64,000 bases of DNA from JAUIIK01 sp963745675 (GTDB lineage Bacteria > Chloroflexota > Chloroflexia > Thermomicrobiales > CFX8), in the NCBI GenBank assembly GCA_963745675.1, contig CAVUYM010000009.1, positions 248,001 through 312,000 on the forward strand, in the 5' to 3' direction. Positions 1 through 10,030 of this stretch are shown piece after piece. Positions within the stretch are counted from its first letter, which is position 1, and each line of letters starts with the position of its first letter. Position numbers and translations under genes: made by a program. The notes beneath the pieces are model-generated. The model searched no databases, had not been told where the DNA came from, and was given only the letters and a program-made list of their open reading frames with translations.

Positions 1-41
1 CGTATCGAGCCGTTACCGACGTGATGTATGGCGCAACAATG

Positions 42-76
42 CGAATAACCTCCGGGAAGAGCCCGGAGGTTATTCG
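42..76. terminator. Bidirectional hairpin terminator
   Basis: A perfect 15-bp stem (42-56 with 62-76) encloses a 5-nt loop, AAGAG. It is followed on the plus side by TTTGCTTTC. It would end a plus-strand gene entering from the left and also the minus-strand gene that stops at 101. The first 41 bases of the window hold nothing else I recognise. Confidence 0.8.
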
Positions 77-100
77 TTTGCTTTCATCTACATCTTGGAG

Positions 101-1117
101 CTAGCTGCCGAGCTTGACTCCAGATGGTCCGCCATAGACCCAGGTTGCGCCAATGTGGAACAAGTCGTCCGGTTTGGCCTGCGTGATCGTAAGGTGGAAG
201 TCGTACTTCGTCGCTCCCGGCGAGAAGCGGTTGGCCGGTGAGTATGTGTGATCGACGATGTCGCCGATATGGTCTACCTGGACTGACTGGCTCTGTATCC
301 AGTTCTGATGACCTGCGAGCCGGAAAAAGGTCTGGACGTAGTTGCCAACATACTGACCGTTGAAGGTGGCTGCGTTCTCATAGTCTTCATAGCAGTAGAG
401 GACGGATGTGAAGAATGCCGTGACGCTGTTGGCCTGGCCATTCAATTCCTTGTTCTGAAGACCGCCCAGGCCATTGCCCGGAATCGTGCTCCAGTGCTGC
501 GGCTTCGCATTCGGGCCGTCCCAGGTGCTCTCAAATGGATCGTCATCATTGAAGATGTCAGCGTAGTGATCCATGTCGTCGCTCCATTCGGAGACTCCGT
601 AAGCAGGGCATGTTGGATTGTTCGCCGGATTCGTCGTCAGAACGATGTCTCTCGCCCAGCCCTGATGACCCAGATTCGAGTCTCGGCCATAGAGGTCGAG
701 CAGGATCTGCGGTGTCTTGCGCGACACATCGGCCAGCGCATTGAAGACTTCCAACGGATTCGCATCCCTCAGTCCTTCGACTTCGCGCATGGATCCGCGG
801 GAAGCGGAACGCTTCTCCGTGAGCATCACGCCTTCGATACGGCCGCGCTCATTCGGGATAGCGGTAAACGCGACCTCGTCGCCGTTGGCGAGTTCAATGA
901 GCGCGAATGGTTCTATGACCTTGGCATGTGCTAGCCCGTTCTCTTTGGCGATAAAATCGCTATCCTGGCTCCCGGCCATAGCTATAAGCGGGCTGATCAA
1001 CAGCATCGCGACTGCCATCGTCATCAGGATGCCAACACGCAGACGCCACTTGAGCCTCTCTGTGGTTACGATTTCACCTACAGGGTTGTTCTTGACCCTC
1101 ACTGTTCGACGCAACAT
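101..1117 (-). CDS. Secreted hypothetical protein, 338 aa
   Basis: This is an intact 338-residue reading frame. I chose the ATG at 1117 over an upstream in-frame ATG because GGAAGG lies just before it. The N-terminus has about 28 basic residues, then a hydrophobic stretch (VGILMTMAVAMLLISPLIAMA), then a likely cleavage site after AMA near residue 49, so export is likely. The mature part is rich in aromatic and acidic residues (for example WSDDMDHYADIFNDDD) and has two or three cysteines. I do not recognise a family or a catalytic motif. It is a single gene with its own terminator at 42-76, and its function is unknown. Confidence 0.75.
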   Translation of the reverse strand: MLRRTVRVKNNPVGEIVTTERLKWRLRVGILMTMAVAMLLISPLIAMAGSQDSDFIAKENGLAHAKVIEPFALIELANGDEVAFTAIPNERGRIEGVMLTEKRSASRGSMREVEGLRDANPLEVFNALADVSRKTPQILLDLYGRDSNLGHQGWARDIVLTTNPANNPTCPAYGVSEWSDDMDHYADIFNDDDPFESTWDGPNAKPQHWSTIPGNGLGGLQNKELNGQANSVTAFFTSVLYCYEDYENAATFNGQYVGNYVQTFFRLAGHQNWIQSQSVQVDHIGDIVDHTYSPANRFSPGATKYDFHLTITQAKPDDLFHIGATWVYGGPSGVKLGS

Positions 1118-1223
1118 GGTTATTTCCTTCCTGTTATGCGTCCTGTCTTCTGGGGGTAAGACATCCGGCAACGCAGGTTCTTACACTTTTCTGGTGGGAT
1201 AGTTGTGAACGGGAGTCGTTCAA

Positions 1224-1391
1224 GTGAAAGTCAGAAACGCTGCTGGTGTTGTTCCGCGCGTCGTCGTTATGCTCCAGTGCATTGAACGTCGATGTTTGAC
1301 CTACACGCCAGCCAACCGGGAAGGGCTTGTGGTTGAAGCCGGCAATGTCGGGTTGCACTATTTCAAGTGGCGCTGTGCGGGCACGAAATAG
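1224..1391 (+). pseudogene. C-terminal remnant of an ERRCLTYT-module secreted protein
   Basis: Translated from 1224 this gives about 55 residues including QCIERRCLTYTPAN, then VVEAGNVGLHYFKW, then a stop at 1389-1391. The same block occurs inside the large secreted protein at 10.0-12.1 kb (QCFERRCLTYT, VVEDGNVGLHFFIW), so the match is seen directly within the window. A stop at 1206 limits the frame upstream, and I see no signal peptide or ribosome site. It therefore looks like the surviving tail of a secreted protein gene. A frameshifted complete gene is unlikely because only about 100 bp separate it from the neighbouring gene. Confidence 0.6.
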
Positions 1392-1471
1392 CGCTGTTCG
1401 AGCGCGAGCTGGTCGTATACTCGGCTCAGATTCATCAGAGATTGCACGCGAACAACCCGGGAGATCGCACG

Positions 1472-2055
1472 ATGAACGCACTTCCACGATCTAACTGGTT
1501 CATGACGGTCGAGGAATATCTTGACTTTGAAAAGCAGAGCGATATCCGGCATGAATACGTTGGTGGCGAGGTCCACGCGATGGCAGGAGCTTCTCGTCGC
1601 CACGGGCAAATCGTCATGAACATTGCCGGCCATCTCTGGATCGGCATTGCGGCGCGGAACTCTGCGAAACGCACACAAATGATGTCAAGGTTCAGGCAGC
1701 GCCAGACTATTATTTACTATCCTGACGTGGTAGTCACCTGCAGTTCGGAAGAGCAGGATCCTCTGATAATCAAGCATCCCGTTTTGGTCGTGGAAGTACT
1801 ATCGCCCGGGACAGCCGCGACCGATCGCCGGGAGAAGATGATCTATTACCGTAATATCCCTAGCCTGCTCTGCTATTTGATCGTTCACCAGGATGAACGG
1901 CGGTTGAGAAGCACTGGCGTGACAATACCGGCGATCCGTGGGAGTACGAATTGCTACTGGAAGCACTTTGCAGTGAAATCAAGATCCCAGGGCTCGACGT
2001 GCAGCTGATCTTTGATGAAGTCTATGAGGGCGTCATTTCGATTCCTAAGCGTTGA
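1472..2055 (+). CDS. Uma2 family (DUF820) endonuclease-like protein, frameshifted
   Basis: The start MTVEEYLDFEKQSDIRHEYV and the core PDVVVTC...VLVVEVLSP are typical of the Uma2 family, a PD-(D/E)XK-fold group common in Chloroflexota and Cyanobacteria whose physiological role is unsettled. The expected Asp (PDVVV) and Glu (VVEVLS) are present. The frame changes near 1670, 1710 and 1905. Following the shifts restores NDVKVQAAPDYY in the middle and a tail reading WEYELLLEALCSEIKIPGLD to a stop at 2053-2055. The family usually has 180-200 residues, which fits this span. It is either a pseudogene or an assembly error. Confidence 0.75.
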
Positions 2056-2079
2056 AGGTTTCCCGTTGGATCGAACCAC

Positions 2080-2110
2080 GGGACATGACCGCTACCCCAG
2101 TCGATATAAT
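2080..2110 (+). promoter_or_regulatory. Possible rodA promoter
   Basis: A perfect -10 hexamer, TATAAT, lies at 2105-2110. It is preceded 19 bp upstream by GGGACA (2080-2085), a partial -35. It sits about 43 bp before the proposed rodA start. The -35 is weak and the spacing slightly long. Confidence 0.35.
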
Positions 2111-2152
2111 CGCCGATGACGGTGGGCGCTGGGAGCCCGCAGCTCGAGCCAA

Positions 2153-3328
2153 ATGGGGGTGAGCGGCGACGTGGCATCAATTGCCCAGTTCGCAGGAACA
2201 CGAGCAAGAGCGCGGCAGGCAGCCGAAGCTGACCCCTACATGTTTATCCTCGTGGGCGTGCTGTCGATGTTCGGTCTGGTCACGATCTGGAGCGCTGGCG
2301 GAGCCCTGCCAATCACGCTCGGATCCACCGTCACCCGGCAAGCGTTTTACTGGTCGTCGGCCTGGGTGCGATGGCGGTCATGGCGTCGCTCAATTACCGA
2401 TTCCTCAAGTCTCTTGCCTTCCCAATTTACGCCGGATGCGTTGTCTACTGCTGGCCGTGCCATTCATAGGTACTGAGATCGCAGGAGCCACGCGCTGGAT
2501 TCTCTTGGGCCGATCTCATTTCAGCCCTCCGACGTCGCGAAACTTGCCGTCGTCATCGGTCTCTCGGCGTTCATGAGCGAGCGCCATGATGAGATGGACA
2601 GATTCGTCAACTTCATTTCTCTGGACTGATCGTCTTCGTCCCTTTTGCGCTCGTCTTTGTCGAGCCGGATCTGGGCACATCGATCGTCTTTATCGTGATC
2701 TGGTTCGCGACACTGGCCATTTCAAAAACCAGGCTGCTTTATCTATTGGGACGGTGATGATAGCCGTGCCGATGGCGTTCGTGTCCTGGAGCTATCTGCT
2801 GCATGACTACCAGCGGGAACGCCTGTTGCTCTCGTACGATCCCGAGCGAGATTACTTCGGCGGTGGTTTCAACATCGTTCAGGCGCATGTGACGATCGGC
2901 ACCGGGGGCTGGTTCGGCAACGGTCTATCGGGCGGTATCCAGGGCGAATACCAGTTCCTCCGGGTACGTGATACCGACTTTATCTTCGCTCACTCGATGA
3001 GCATGTTCGGCTTTTTTGGCGGGCTCGCGCTGATGCTCTGTTTCCTGTTGCTCTTCCACCGCATGACCCGCGCCGTCGGCGTTGCGCGAGACACCTTTGG
3101 CCAGTACATCGCGACTGGCATCACGGCCATGCTCGTTTTTCAAACCTTCATCAACATCGGGATGAATCTCGGCCTGATGCCGGTGACCGGCCTGCCGTTG
3201 CCATTTATCTCGCTAGGAGGTACGGCGCTGGTGACGAATCTCGCGGCGATCGGGATACTCCAGAGCATCCTGATAAACCGCCGTACCTGGCCTTCGAACC
3301 AGGATCACCGGGCCTTCGAAGGATCTAG
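2153..3328 (+). CDS. rodA: RodA-type SEDS glycosyltransferase, frameshifted
   Basis: RodA polymerises lipid II into glycan strands during elongation and pairs with PBP2 (mrdA at 22.9-25.2 kb here). The first membrane segment reads MFILVGVLSMFGLVTIWSAGG. Later parts include WILLG, ALVFVEPDLGTSIVF, TDFIFA, and a C-terminal GLMPVTGLPLPFISLGGTAL, all SEDS hallmarks. The acidic pair that usually follows TDFIFA is not seen (HSMSMF instead). The frame changes about five times (near 2360, 2445, 2510, 2625 and 2745). The last part also needs a shift to reach the stop at 3326-3328, because the open frame otherwise runs on into antisense of rsmI. The exact C-terminus is uncertain. Confidence 0.85.
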
Positions 3329-3333
3329 CACGT

Positions 3334-4153
3334 TCAATTTTCTCGAATCTGCAGTGCCCGTGGTAGACAGTCGCGTCGCGGTAGTCCAGTCGGCGGCGAT
3401 GACCTGGTCGACCGCGTCGCGTAGCGAAGGTGAGTCAGCTAGCGCCTCGCGCAGCAGTGCGTCGAGATCGACTTCGACTTCGGGTTGGGTCGAGATTCGG
3501 TTGGACGACGATAGTGAATTCGCCCCGCTCGGTCAGTCTGCTGAGAAGCGGTATCCGGTCGGCCGCGCAACCACTCCTCGTGGAGCTTCGTGAGTTCCCG
3601 GCCAACGACGACTTCAGCCTGCGGGAAGATCTCGGCCGATGCAGCTCCAGCAGGCTGCGAACGCGGTTTGGGGATTCGAAAAGTATGAGCGCTAGACCAG
3701 GGGCTGCGAGTTGCCGGAGCCTGTCGCGCCTTTCGTTTTCTTTGCGTGGGAGGAAGCCGGCGAAGACAAAGCCCTCGTCAGCCATCCCGGACGTTGCCGC
3801 GGCTGTGATCACGCTCGAAGGACCCGGGATCGGGATGACCGCGTAGCCGTTGCAAGAGCGCATCCTTCGATCAACCTGCTTCCCGGATCGGAGATTCCGG
3901 GCATCCCGGCGTCGGAAATGACGGCAACGTCGCCAGCGGCGAGCGCGTCGATGACTTCATGCAGGCGAGCCTCGGACGAGTGCTCGTGGTATGAGATGAC
4001 TGGAGTCTCAATCTCGTAGCGGTCGAGGAGCTTCCGGGCGACGCGGGTGTCCTCGGCGGCGATGAGTGCCACCTCCCGCAGGATGCGCAAGGCCCTGAGG
4101 GTGATGTCTTCGAGGTTTCCGATTGGTGTTGCGACGAGGTAGAGTGTGCCCAT
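3334..4153 (-). CDS. rsmI: 16S rRNA 2'-O-methyltransferase RsmI, frameshifted
   Basis: RsmI methylates the 2'-O of C1402 in 16S rRNA using SAM. The N-terminus MGTLYLVATPIGNLEDITLRA, then AEDTRVARKLL, ISDAGMPGISDPG and PIPGPSSVITA are diagnostic of this tetrapyrrole-methylase-fold family. The frame changes near 3850, twice between 3550 and 3650, and near 3410. Following it gives the usual tail TGLPRRDCLPRALQIREN and a stop at 3334-3336. The gene is convergent with rodA with almost no gap, and divergent from dnaX. Confidence 0.85.
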
Positions 4154-4199
4154 CAGTCGCGGTGGCTATCCGTAGGAGTCGACAAGCCAACCAATGGTT

Positions 4200-4293
4200 G
4201 GCATCCCGAGCTTGTCGAGGGATCTAGTTCCACGATTGTTTGGCACGGATGGAGCTAGATCCTTCGACTCCTCTCCGCTCCGCTCAGGATGCC
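4200..4293. repeat. Palindromic MITE/REP-like element
   Basis: The ends are imperfect inverted copies. The left arm begins GGCATCCCGAGC and contains GTCGAGGGATCTAG. The right arm, read on the other strand, begins GGCATCCTGAGC and contains GTCGAAGGATCTAG. An inner pair (GGATCTAGTTCCA and TGGAGCTAGATCC) extends the stem. No reading frame is present. A partly similar string (GATTCCTCCACTCC...GGAATGAC) occurs at 12259-12291. It lies in the divergent rsmI-dnaX gap next to another small palindrome (GCCAACC AAT GGTTGGC, 4183-4199). Confidence 0.55.
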
Positions 4294-4331
4294 ATATCGG
4301 TGGTCTTGAACGTCTCGGCAGTCGGCCATAC

Positions 4332-4360
4332 TGTCACCGTACGGTCCTGTCGGCTATACT
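4332..4360 (+). promoter_or_regulatory. Possible dnaX promoter
   Basis: TATACT (4355-4360) is a good -10. TGTCAC (4332-4337) is a weak -35 with a 17-bp spacer. The small palindrome CCGTACGG lies inside the spacer. It is about 48 bp before the preferred dnaX start. Confidence 0.3.
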
Positions 4361-4407
4361 GAACGATGCCTGTACGAACACCGTAGGACGAGTTGAACGG
4401 ATGCTGG

Positions 4408-6264
4408 ATGGACACAGGGCCGGGCCGCACGCAATCGCTCTATCGTAAGTACCGCCCCGAGACCTTCGCCGGCGGCGAACTGGTCGGGCAGGATCACGTC
4501 CGTAACACCCTGCGCAACGCCATCGCGAACGGCCGCGTCTCCCATGCCTATCTCTTCTGCGGACCGCGTGGCACCGGCAAGACGACGACGGCGCGGCTCC
4601 TGGCGAAAGCGGTCAATTGCCTCGACCCCGATCCGGCCAACCGCCCCTGTAACGTCTGTGAGGCGTGCGTCGCGATCAACCAGGGCCGGGCGACGGACAT
4701 TATCGAGATCGACGCCGCGTCCAATCGTGGCATCGAGGATATCCGCGATTTGCGCGAGCAGGTCAAGTACGCGCCAGCGCAATTGCGGCACAAGTTCTAT
4801 ATCATCGATGAGGCCCACCGGCTGACCCGCGATGCCTTCAACGCCTTCCTGAAGACGCTTGAAGAACCACCACCGAACACGACCTTCGTGCTGGCGACGA
4901 CCGATCCTGACGAACTACTGGAGACGGTCGCATCGCGCTGCCAGCGCTTCGATTTCCATCGCATACCGGCGGAATACATGGCCCAGCGTGTGCGATGGGT
5001 TTGCGAGCAGGAAGCCATTGAGATCGATGACGAGGCTCTGGAGATCGTTATTCGTCAATCGACCGGAAGCTTGCGTGACGCGCTCAGCCTGATCGACATG
5101 CTGGCGACGGCGACGAGTGGCGCTGAGGACCGGCTTATCGACGCGACGATGACACGCAAGATGCTGGGACTCTCTCAGGATGAACGCACATTGACGCTCA
5201 TCGAAGCCATTCTGGAGCGCGATCTGACGCTCGGGTTGCAGACAATCAATGACGCGCTTGATAGCGGGCAAGACATGCGCTCGTTTGGTCGTCAAATCCT
5301 AGCCGCCCTGCGCCTGCTTATGCTCTGCCGGGCAGGCGCGAATCCCGCCGAAGCGGATGCCGCCTTGCGGGAACTCGCGACACGTTTCGAATTGGCAGAT
5401 TTGCTGCGCATCAATCGGGAGTTTAGCGAGATCGACTTCGCTATCCGCCACGGTGGCTTCCCCCAGCTACCGATCGAACTAGCCTTTGTCGGTTCAGTCA
5501 TTGATACGGGCGGGGCCGCTGTAGAGCAACATCAGCCGGCGCAATCTGCGGCGTTGCCCCCTCCGGAACGCATCGCGCCGAGCCAGCGCTCTGCAACGCC
5601 CGAACGCCAGCAGGCCAGACCTGTAAGCCAAACGCGACCACCCGACCCGATCCCAATTCGCCGCCAGTCGCCCGCCCCTTCAGTTCCGGATAAGGCGTCG
5701 CCGGAAGAGCCTGTACTTGAAGCGAGTACAGCTCCTGCCAAGGCTGCCAGTAGTGTGACCCTTGAGCAAATCGTCGAACACTGGCAAGAGGTGCGTACGG
5801 AGGTCAAAGCAATGGATCGCAAGGTCGAGGCGCTGTTGGCGTCATGCGATCCACACAACGTCATAGACGACACCCTCTATTTGATCGCGGCCTATCCATT
5901 TCATGCCACCAAACTCAACGAAGATCGCAATCGAGTGACGATTGAGGACGCGGTTGAGCGGGTGCACAACTACCGCCTGACGATCTCAACTGGATTGCGT
6001 GACGAGCTCCCCGACAATCCCGGTGGCGGCTCGACTCCACCACCGCAATCCGCGCCGCAATCAACGCCGCGCCAGGTTCGCGACGCTACACCGGAAGTCG
6101 AAGGAAAAGGTGATTCCTATGACGCCAAAGCGGAGAACGAGAACGAACGCAATCAACCGTCAGCTGATGAAGAGCATCAAATCATGGAACGGATGAAGGC
6201 GATGTTCAACGGTGAAGAGGTTGACATCGAAGATCTCGCGATCGATATCAATCCAACAAACTAA
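4408..6264 (+). CDS. dnaX: DNA polymerase III subunit tau/gamma
   Basis: DnaX is the ATPase of the clamp loader and links the loader to the polymerase core. From the ATG at 4408 the protein has 618 residues. It shows Walker A GPRGTGKTT (about 52-60), a four-cysteine zinc site (about 71, 81, 84, 87), DEAH (134-137), sensor-1 TTD and the SRC motif (ASRCQRF). The middle is Pro/Gln-rich (about 385-455), followed by a tau-like C-terminal domain from about 460. A TTG fifteen bases upstream is an alternative start. The gene is intact and convergent with the next gene, five bases apart. I did not find an obvious slippery site for a short gamma form. Confidence 0.95.
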   Translation: MDTGPGRTQSLYRKYRPETFAGGELVGQDHVRNTLRNAIANGRVSHAYLFCGPRGTGKTTTARLLAKAVNCLDPDPANRPCNVCEACVAINQGRATDIIEIDAASNRGIEDIRDLREQVKYAPAQLRHKFYIIDEAHRLTRDAFNAFLKTLEEPPPNTTFVLATTDPDELLETVASRCQRFDFHRIPAEYMAQRVRWVCEQEAIEIDDEALEIVIRQSTGSLRDALSLIDMLATATSGAEDRLIDATMTRKMLGLSQDERTLTLIEAILERDLTLGLQTINDALDSGQDMRSFGRQILAALRLLMLCRAGANPAEADAALRELATRFELADLLRINREFSEIDFAIRHGGFPQLPIELAFVGSVIDTGGAAVEQHQPAQSAALPPPERIAPSQRSATPERQQARPVSQTRPPDPIPIRRQSPAPSVPDKASPEEPVLEASTAPAKAASSVTLEQIVEHWQEVRTEVKAMDRKVEALLASCDPHNVIDDTLYLIAAYPFHATKLNEDRNRVTIEDAVERVHNYRLTISTGLRDELPDNPGGGSTPPPQSAPQSTPRQVRDATPEVEGKGDSYDAKAENENERNQPSADEEHQIMERMKAMFNGEEVDIEDLAIDINPTN

Positions 6265-6269
6265 ACCGC

Positions 6270-7478
6270 TCACGTCCCATCGCTGGTATAGACCAGTTTC
6301 GATTCTCCACTTGCTAGATCTGAGATTTCGATGACGAATGGTTCCACCCCGCTGTATCCCGAGCCGGCATCTGCATTGAGCGCTCGCCATGCGAGACCGC
6401 CCTCAAACCACCACAGGTCGCTGATGACGAGTTGTGGGAAGACGTCGATCTGGCGCTGGATGCCGGTATTGAAGTCCAACAGATAGAGTGCCTGAAATCT
6501 GAAATTCCCGCTCGCGTCAGGTGTTTCGATAGTGAACGCCAGTTGTGTGCCGTCGGGCGATGGTGCAGTGAGTCCGATATCGATGGCCGGGCCGAACTCT
6601 CCAGCACTGATGAGCAGTTCGCGGTTGGAACCGTTGGCCCTGACCGTGAAAAGTGAGCCCGCATTGGGATTCTCTCCAGCGCTTCGATCTTCACTCACGA
6701 TCAGCGCTCCTCGGCCTGATGGCCAGCAAATGGTGTCGAATGACTTCTGCGGTTGTACGTCGAAAGCGTCGCCCGACTCGATTGAGATGACGCGCAGGCT
6801 GCCGGCATTGCCCTGAACGCGCCGGAGGATCACCAAGGCAGTAGACGTCGGTGACCAGTGCACGTCTTCGATACTGGCGTCTGGTTGCTGGAGATCCAGT
6901 GTGCGTGCGCTCTGTCCCGGTCCCGTCAGCCAGATGCTGCCGTCATCCCGAACGATCGCCAGTTGTTTACCGTTCGGCGACCAGCGCAGCAGCGAGACAC
7001 GTGGGTTTCCGCCCGGATCAGCGACGATTTCAGGGCCATAGATCGGCTCGGATTCAATGCCTTCAGCGTCGACGATGCGAATCTCTTCCGTCTCTCGTCC
7101 ACCGGCCGAGTCGATGACAAGTACTGCCGCCATTTGCGAGCCAGGGACCGTTTCGACGGCATGCACGCGACGCCGTTCGGTGACTGGGTGCGCGTTGAGA
7201 TCGTTTCCGATGAACCAAACATCGGGCCCATCCAAGAAGAAGAGTGCTGGTGAGACGAGCGCCGGCGGTCCGGGCTCCAGAAGCGCTGGCAGCCAGGGCG
7301 CGACGGTTGGGGTTGGCGTGACTTCCGGTTGAGGAGCCGCTGTTGGCAGAGTGATCGCTGTGCCGGGCAACTGAGTCGCGTTCAGATCGATCGTCGGCTG
7401 AACGGTGTCATTCAGACAGCCCGATATGAGCGAAGTGGCAAGAGAGGCCAATGATGATCTTTCCGGGTGATCGCGCAC
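6270..7478 (-). CDS. TolB/WD40-like beta-propeller lipoprotein
   Basis: The 402-residue protein begins MRDHPERSSLASLATSLISG followed by Cys, which resembles a lipobox (LISGC), then a Pro/Thr-rich linker (TPTPTVAP). The rest carries repeated blades of the type LLRWSPNGKQLAIVRDDGSIWL and PSPDGTQLAFTIE, as in TolB/DPP-IV-type propellers. It is probably an extracellular membrane-anchored protein with a scaffold or sensing role. The hydrophobic part of the signal is short. Reading another frame just upstream (GKIIIGLS) would lengthen it, so one indel near 7440 may have hidden the true start. The ligand is unknown. Confidence 0.7.
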   Translation of the reverse strand: MRDHPERSSLASLATSLISGCLNDTVQPTIDLNATQLPGTAITLPTAAPQPEVTPTPTVAPWLPALLEPGPPALVSPALFFLDGPDVWFIGNDLNAHPVTERRRVHAVETVPGSQMAAVLVIDSAGGRETEEIRIVDAEGIESEPIYGPEIVADPGGNPRVSLLRWSPNGKQLAIVRDDGSIWLTGPGQSARTLDLQQPDASIEDVHWSPTSTALVILRRVQGNAGSLRVISIESGDAFDVQPQKSFDTICWPSGRGALIVSEDRSAGENPNAGSLFTVRANGSNRELLISAGEFGPAIDIGLTAPSPDGTQLAFTIETPDASGNFRFQALYLLDFNTGIQRQIDVFPQLVISDLWWFEGGLAWRALNADAGSGYSGVEPFVIEISDLASGESKLVYTSDGT

Positions 7479-7529
7479 AGATTCTCAACGCCTGGCTCGT
7501 CCCAATTGCCCCTGTACGTTCGCAGCAGG

Positions 7530-7559
7530 TTGGCCACTAGCGGGTGGCGCTGCTACACT
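7530..7559 (+). promoter_or_regulatory. Possible gatCA promoter
   Basis: TTGGCC (7530-7535) and TACACT (7554-7559) are separated by 18 bp. Each matches the housekeeping consensus at four of six bases. The pair sits 56 bp before gatC. A second TTGACG at 7572 has no good -10. Confidence 0.35.
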
Positions 7560-7614
7560 CGACATTGGTCTTTGACGACCTGACACTAGTAGCCTGTGAG
7601 GGGCAGACGAATCA

Positions 7615-7908
7615 ATGAAGCTCGATCTCCAAACAGTCGAACACGTTGCGATGCTCGCCCGCCTCGGCTTAACCGACGAAGAAAAGGCCCGGCTGCAGGA
7701 CCAGCTATCGAGCGTTCTCGAACATATTTCTGTTCTCGAAGAGGTCGACACGGATGACATTCCCCCGACTGCTCAGGTCATCGAACTGCAAAACATCCTG
7801 AGGGACGATGTCGCGGGCGAAGCGTTGTCTCTGGAAGATGTGTTGAAGAATGCCCCGCGAACTGAGAACGACTTTATCAAAGTCAACGCCGTCCTCGATC
7901 AGTCCTAG
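7615..7908 (+). CDS. gatC: Asp/Glu-tRNA(Asn/Gln) amidotransferase subunit C
   Basis: GatC is the small scaffold subunit of GatCAB, which turns Asp-tRNA(Asn) or Glu-tRNA(Gln) into the cognate aminoacyl-tRNA. The 97 residues match the family length. The pattern VEHVAMLARLGLTDEEKARLQDQLSSVLEHI, split here over an N-terminal helix pair, is characteristic, as is the end LEDVLKNAPRTENDFIKV. It starts at ATG 7615 with GAGGGG upstream. gatA follows after 38 bp; gatB is not in the window. Confidence 0.93.
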   Translation: MKLDLQTVEHVAMLARLGLTDEEKARLQDQLSSVLEHISVLEEVDTDDIPPTAQVIELQNILRDDVAGEALSLEDVLKNAPRTENDFIKVNAVLDQS

Positions 7909-7946
7909 AACGGCAGACATACAATAGTGAGAGAACGGCGGAGTCG

Positions 7947-9411
7947 ATGACCGAACTGACCGATCTGACGCTGGCTGCGGCCCGCGACCTTCTGGATAAG
8001 CGCGAATTCAGCGCGCTTGAGCTTACCGATGCGCACCTCGAGCGCATCGCCGCGGTCGATAGCAAGGTCCAGGCATTCATCACCGTCATGGCCGATCAGG
8101 CGCGAGCGATGGCGGGGGACGCCGATGCGGCGATAGCAGCCGGCGAAAGCCAGCCATTGACGGGCATTCCGGTGGCGCTCAAGGACATCCTGTGCACCGT
8201 GGATGCCCCTACGACGGCTGCGTCGAAGATCCTCGAAGGGTATGTCTCTCCCTACGATGCGACGGTCGTCAAGCGGCTGCGCGATGCCAAAGCCGTCTTC
8301 GTCGGCAAGACGAATACTGACGAGTTCGCGATGGGTTCATCGACCGAAAATTCCGCATTCTTCACGACGAGAAATCCCTGGGATCTCGACCGCGTGCCGG
8401 GTGGCAGCAGTGGTGGTTCGTCGGCTGCGGTCGCGGCACGCGAAGCGATCGTTTCGCTTGGTTCAGATACGGGCGGCAGTATTCGCCAGCCGGCCGGGTT
8501 CTGTGGGATCGTCGGGATGAAGCCGACCTATGGCCGCGTCTCGCGGTATGGATTGATCGCTTTTGCCAGTTCTCTCGATCAGATCGGCCCATTCGCCAGA
8601 ACCGTGGAAGATGCGGCGATGTTGCTCGGCACGATCTCTGGTCATGATAGCCACGATGCGACCTCGTCTCCCCGGGAGGTGCCGGATTACCGGGCAGCAC
8701 TGGGCGAGGATCTGACCGGAATCAAGCTCGGCGTCGTGACGGAGTGGACGGGCCAGGAGGGCGTCGAGCCCGGTGTTCAAGTGGCCTGCGAGGCTGCCTA
8801 CGATCAATTTGCTGCGCTCGGTGCGGAACTTGTGCCGATCAGCCTCGACTACGCCAAGTACGCGTTGCCAACCTACTACATCACCGCTCCGGCGGAGGCG
8901 AGTGCTAATCTGGCCCGTTTCGACGGCATCAAGTATCGGCATGAGCATCGACGCTGGCGATGTCATCGAAAGCTATATGAAAACGCGTGGCGAAGGTTTT
9001 GGCCCGGAGGTCAAGCGCCGGATCATGCTCGGCACCTATGCGCTATCGACCGGCTACTACGATGCCTTCTACATCAAAGCCCAGAAAGTCCGAACGCTCA
9101 TCAAACGAGACTTCGATATTGCCTTCGAGCGGGTGGACGCGATCATCGCGCCGACCTCACCGACGGTCGCTTTTAGTATCGGTGACCGCACGGAGGACCC
9201 GATGGCGATGTACCTGGCTGATATTTTCACGATCCCGGCTAACATGGCGGGCCTTCCGGGTATTGCAATCCCATGTGGCTTCTCGGAAGATCTGCCGGTT
9301 TCGCTGCAAGTACTCGGCCCTGCATTCGGTGAGGAGATCACGTTACGCGTCGCCCATGCCTATGAACGCGCGAGCGGCTGGTTTGAGCGCCGGCCGGATT
9401 CGCTCGCATGA
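7947..9411 (+). CDS. gatA: Asp/Glu-tRNA(Asn/Gln) amidotransferase subunit A, frameshifted
   Basis: GatA is the glutaminase/amidase subunit. The amidase signature is clear: the Lys of VALKDILCT, the GGSSGGSSAAVAA loop and SLGSDTGGSIRQPA give the Lys-cisSer-Ser triad, followed by GLIAFASSLDQIGP. One frame change near 8930 (after ARFDGIKY) splits it. The second part runs from MSIDAGDVIESY to the stop at 9409-9411, restoring a normal length of about 487 residues. The start at 7947 has GGCGGAG upstream. The stop overlaps the next start (ATGA). Confidence 0.92.
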
Positions 9412-9826
9412 CCGACGCCGTTTCATCGGTCCGTCAGGTAGTGAGTCGAAATCAAGGACGGCTCGCGATACTCGTGCTCCTGTTCGTTTGCTGCTACTTC
9501 ATCGTCATTTTTGGTGAGCAAGCCTGGCGTGCCAATCACCTCGCGGCGGAGATCGCCCAGCAGCGGGCGAGTATCGCTGATATTCGCCGTGAGAACGCCC
9601 AGCTAGCGACCAGAGCCGAGCAGATGAATTCCCCGGCATACAATGATTACGTTGAGCAGATCGCTCGTCGCGATCTCTGGCTGGCTCGTCCCGGTGAAAC
9701 GGTCGTGATCGTGCCGAGGCAATCGTCCGCTTCAGCCCCGCGCCGCAGCCGACCCCTGAGGCGGAAGTTCAGAAGCAGAACTGGCAGCTCTGGATCGACG
9801 CAATGTTCGATCGCAAAACTCCCTGA
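9408..9826 (+). CDS. FtsL/DivIC-like septum protein, frameshifted at the C-terminus
   Basis: This is a small bitopic protein. After about 18 polar residues comes one membrane segment (LAILVLLFVCCYFIVIFG), then a coiled coil (AAEIAQQRASIADIRRENAQLATR), then ARRDLWLARPGETVVIVP, the usual end of the DivIC/FtsB group. Such proteins bridge division-complex components outside the membrane. A frame change near 9740 gives the tail PQPTPEAEVQKQNWQLWIDA and a stop at 9824-9826. It overlaps the gatA stop by four bases, so it is probably co-translated. I cannot separate FtsL, FtsB and DivIC from sequence alone. Confidence 0.75.
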
Positions 9827-10030
9827 CAGCCAACCTCGTTGCGATATGTACGGACATAGGTATCGTGGCATCGACTGGTCGTCCGGCGTAAGTGGCGCAC
9901 GTTGTGGGGGCAGCGCGACGATCGGTCATCGATGTTCGGCTGGCGTGGGTCAGGTTAACACTGCGCCTGCTGTTCACCAGATCTGATGATATACCGTGAG
10001 ACGGCCGGGAATCAAGAGGAGGGACGAGCA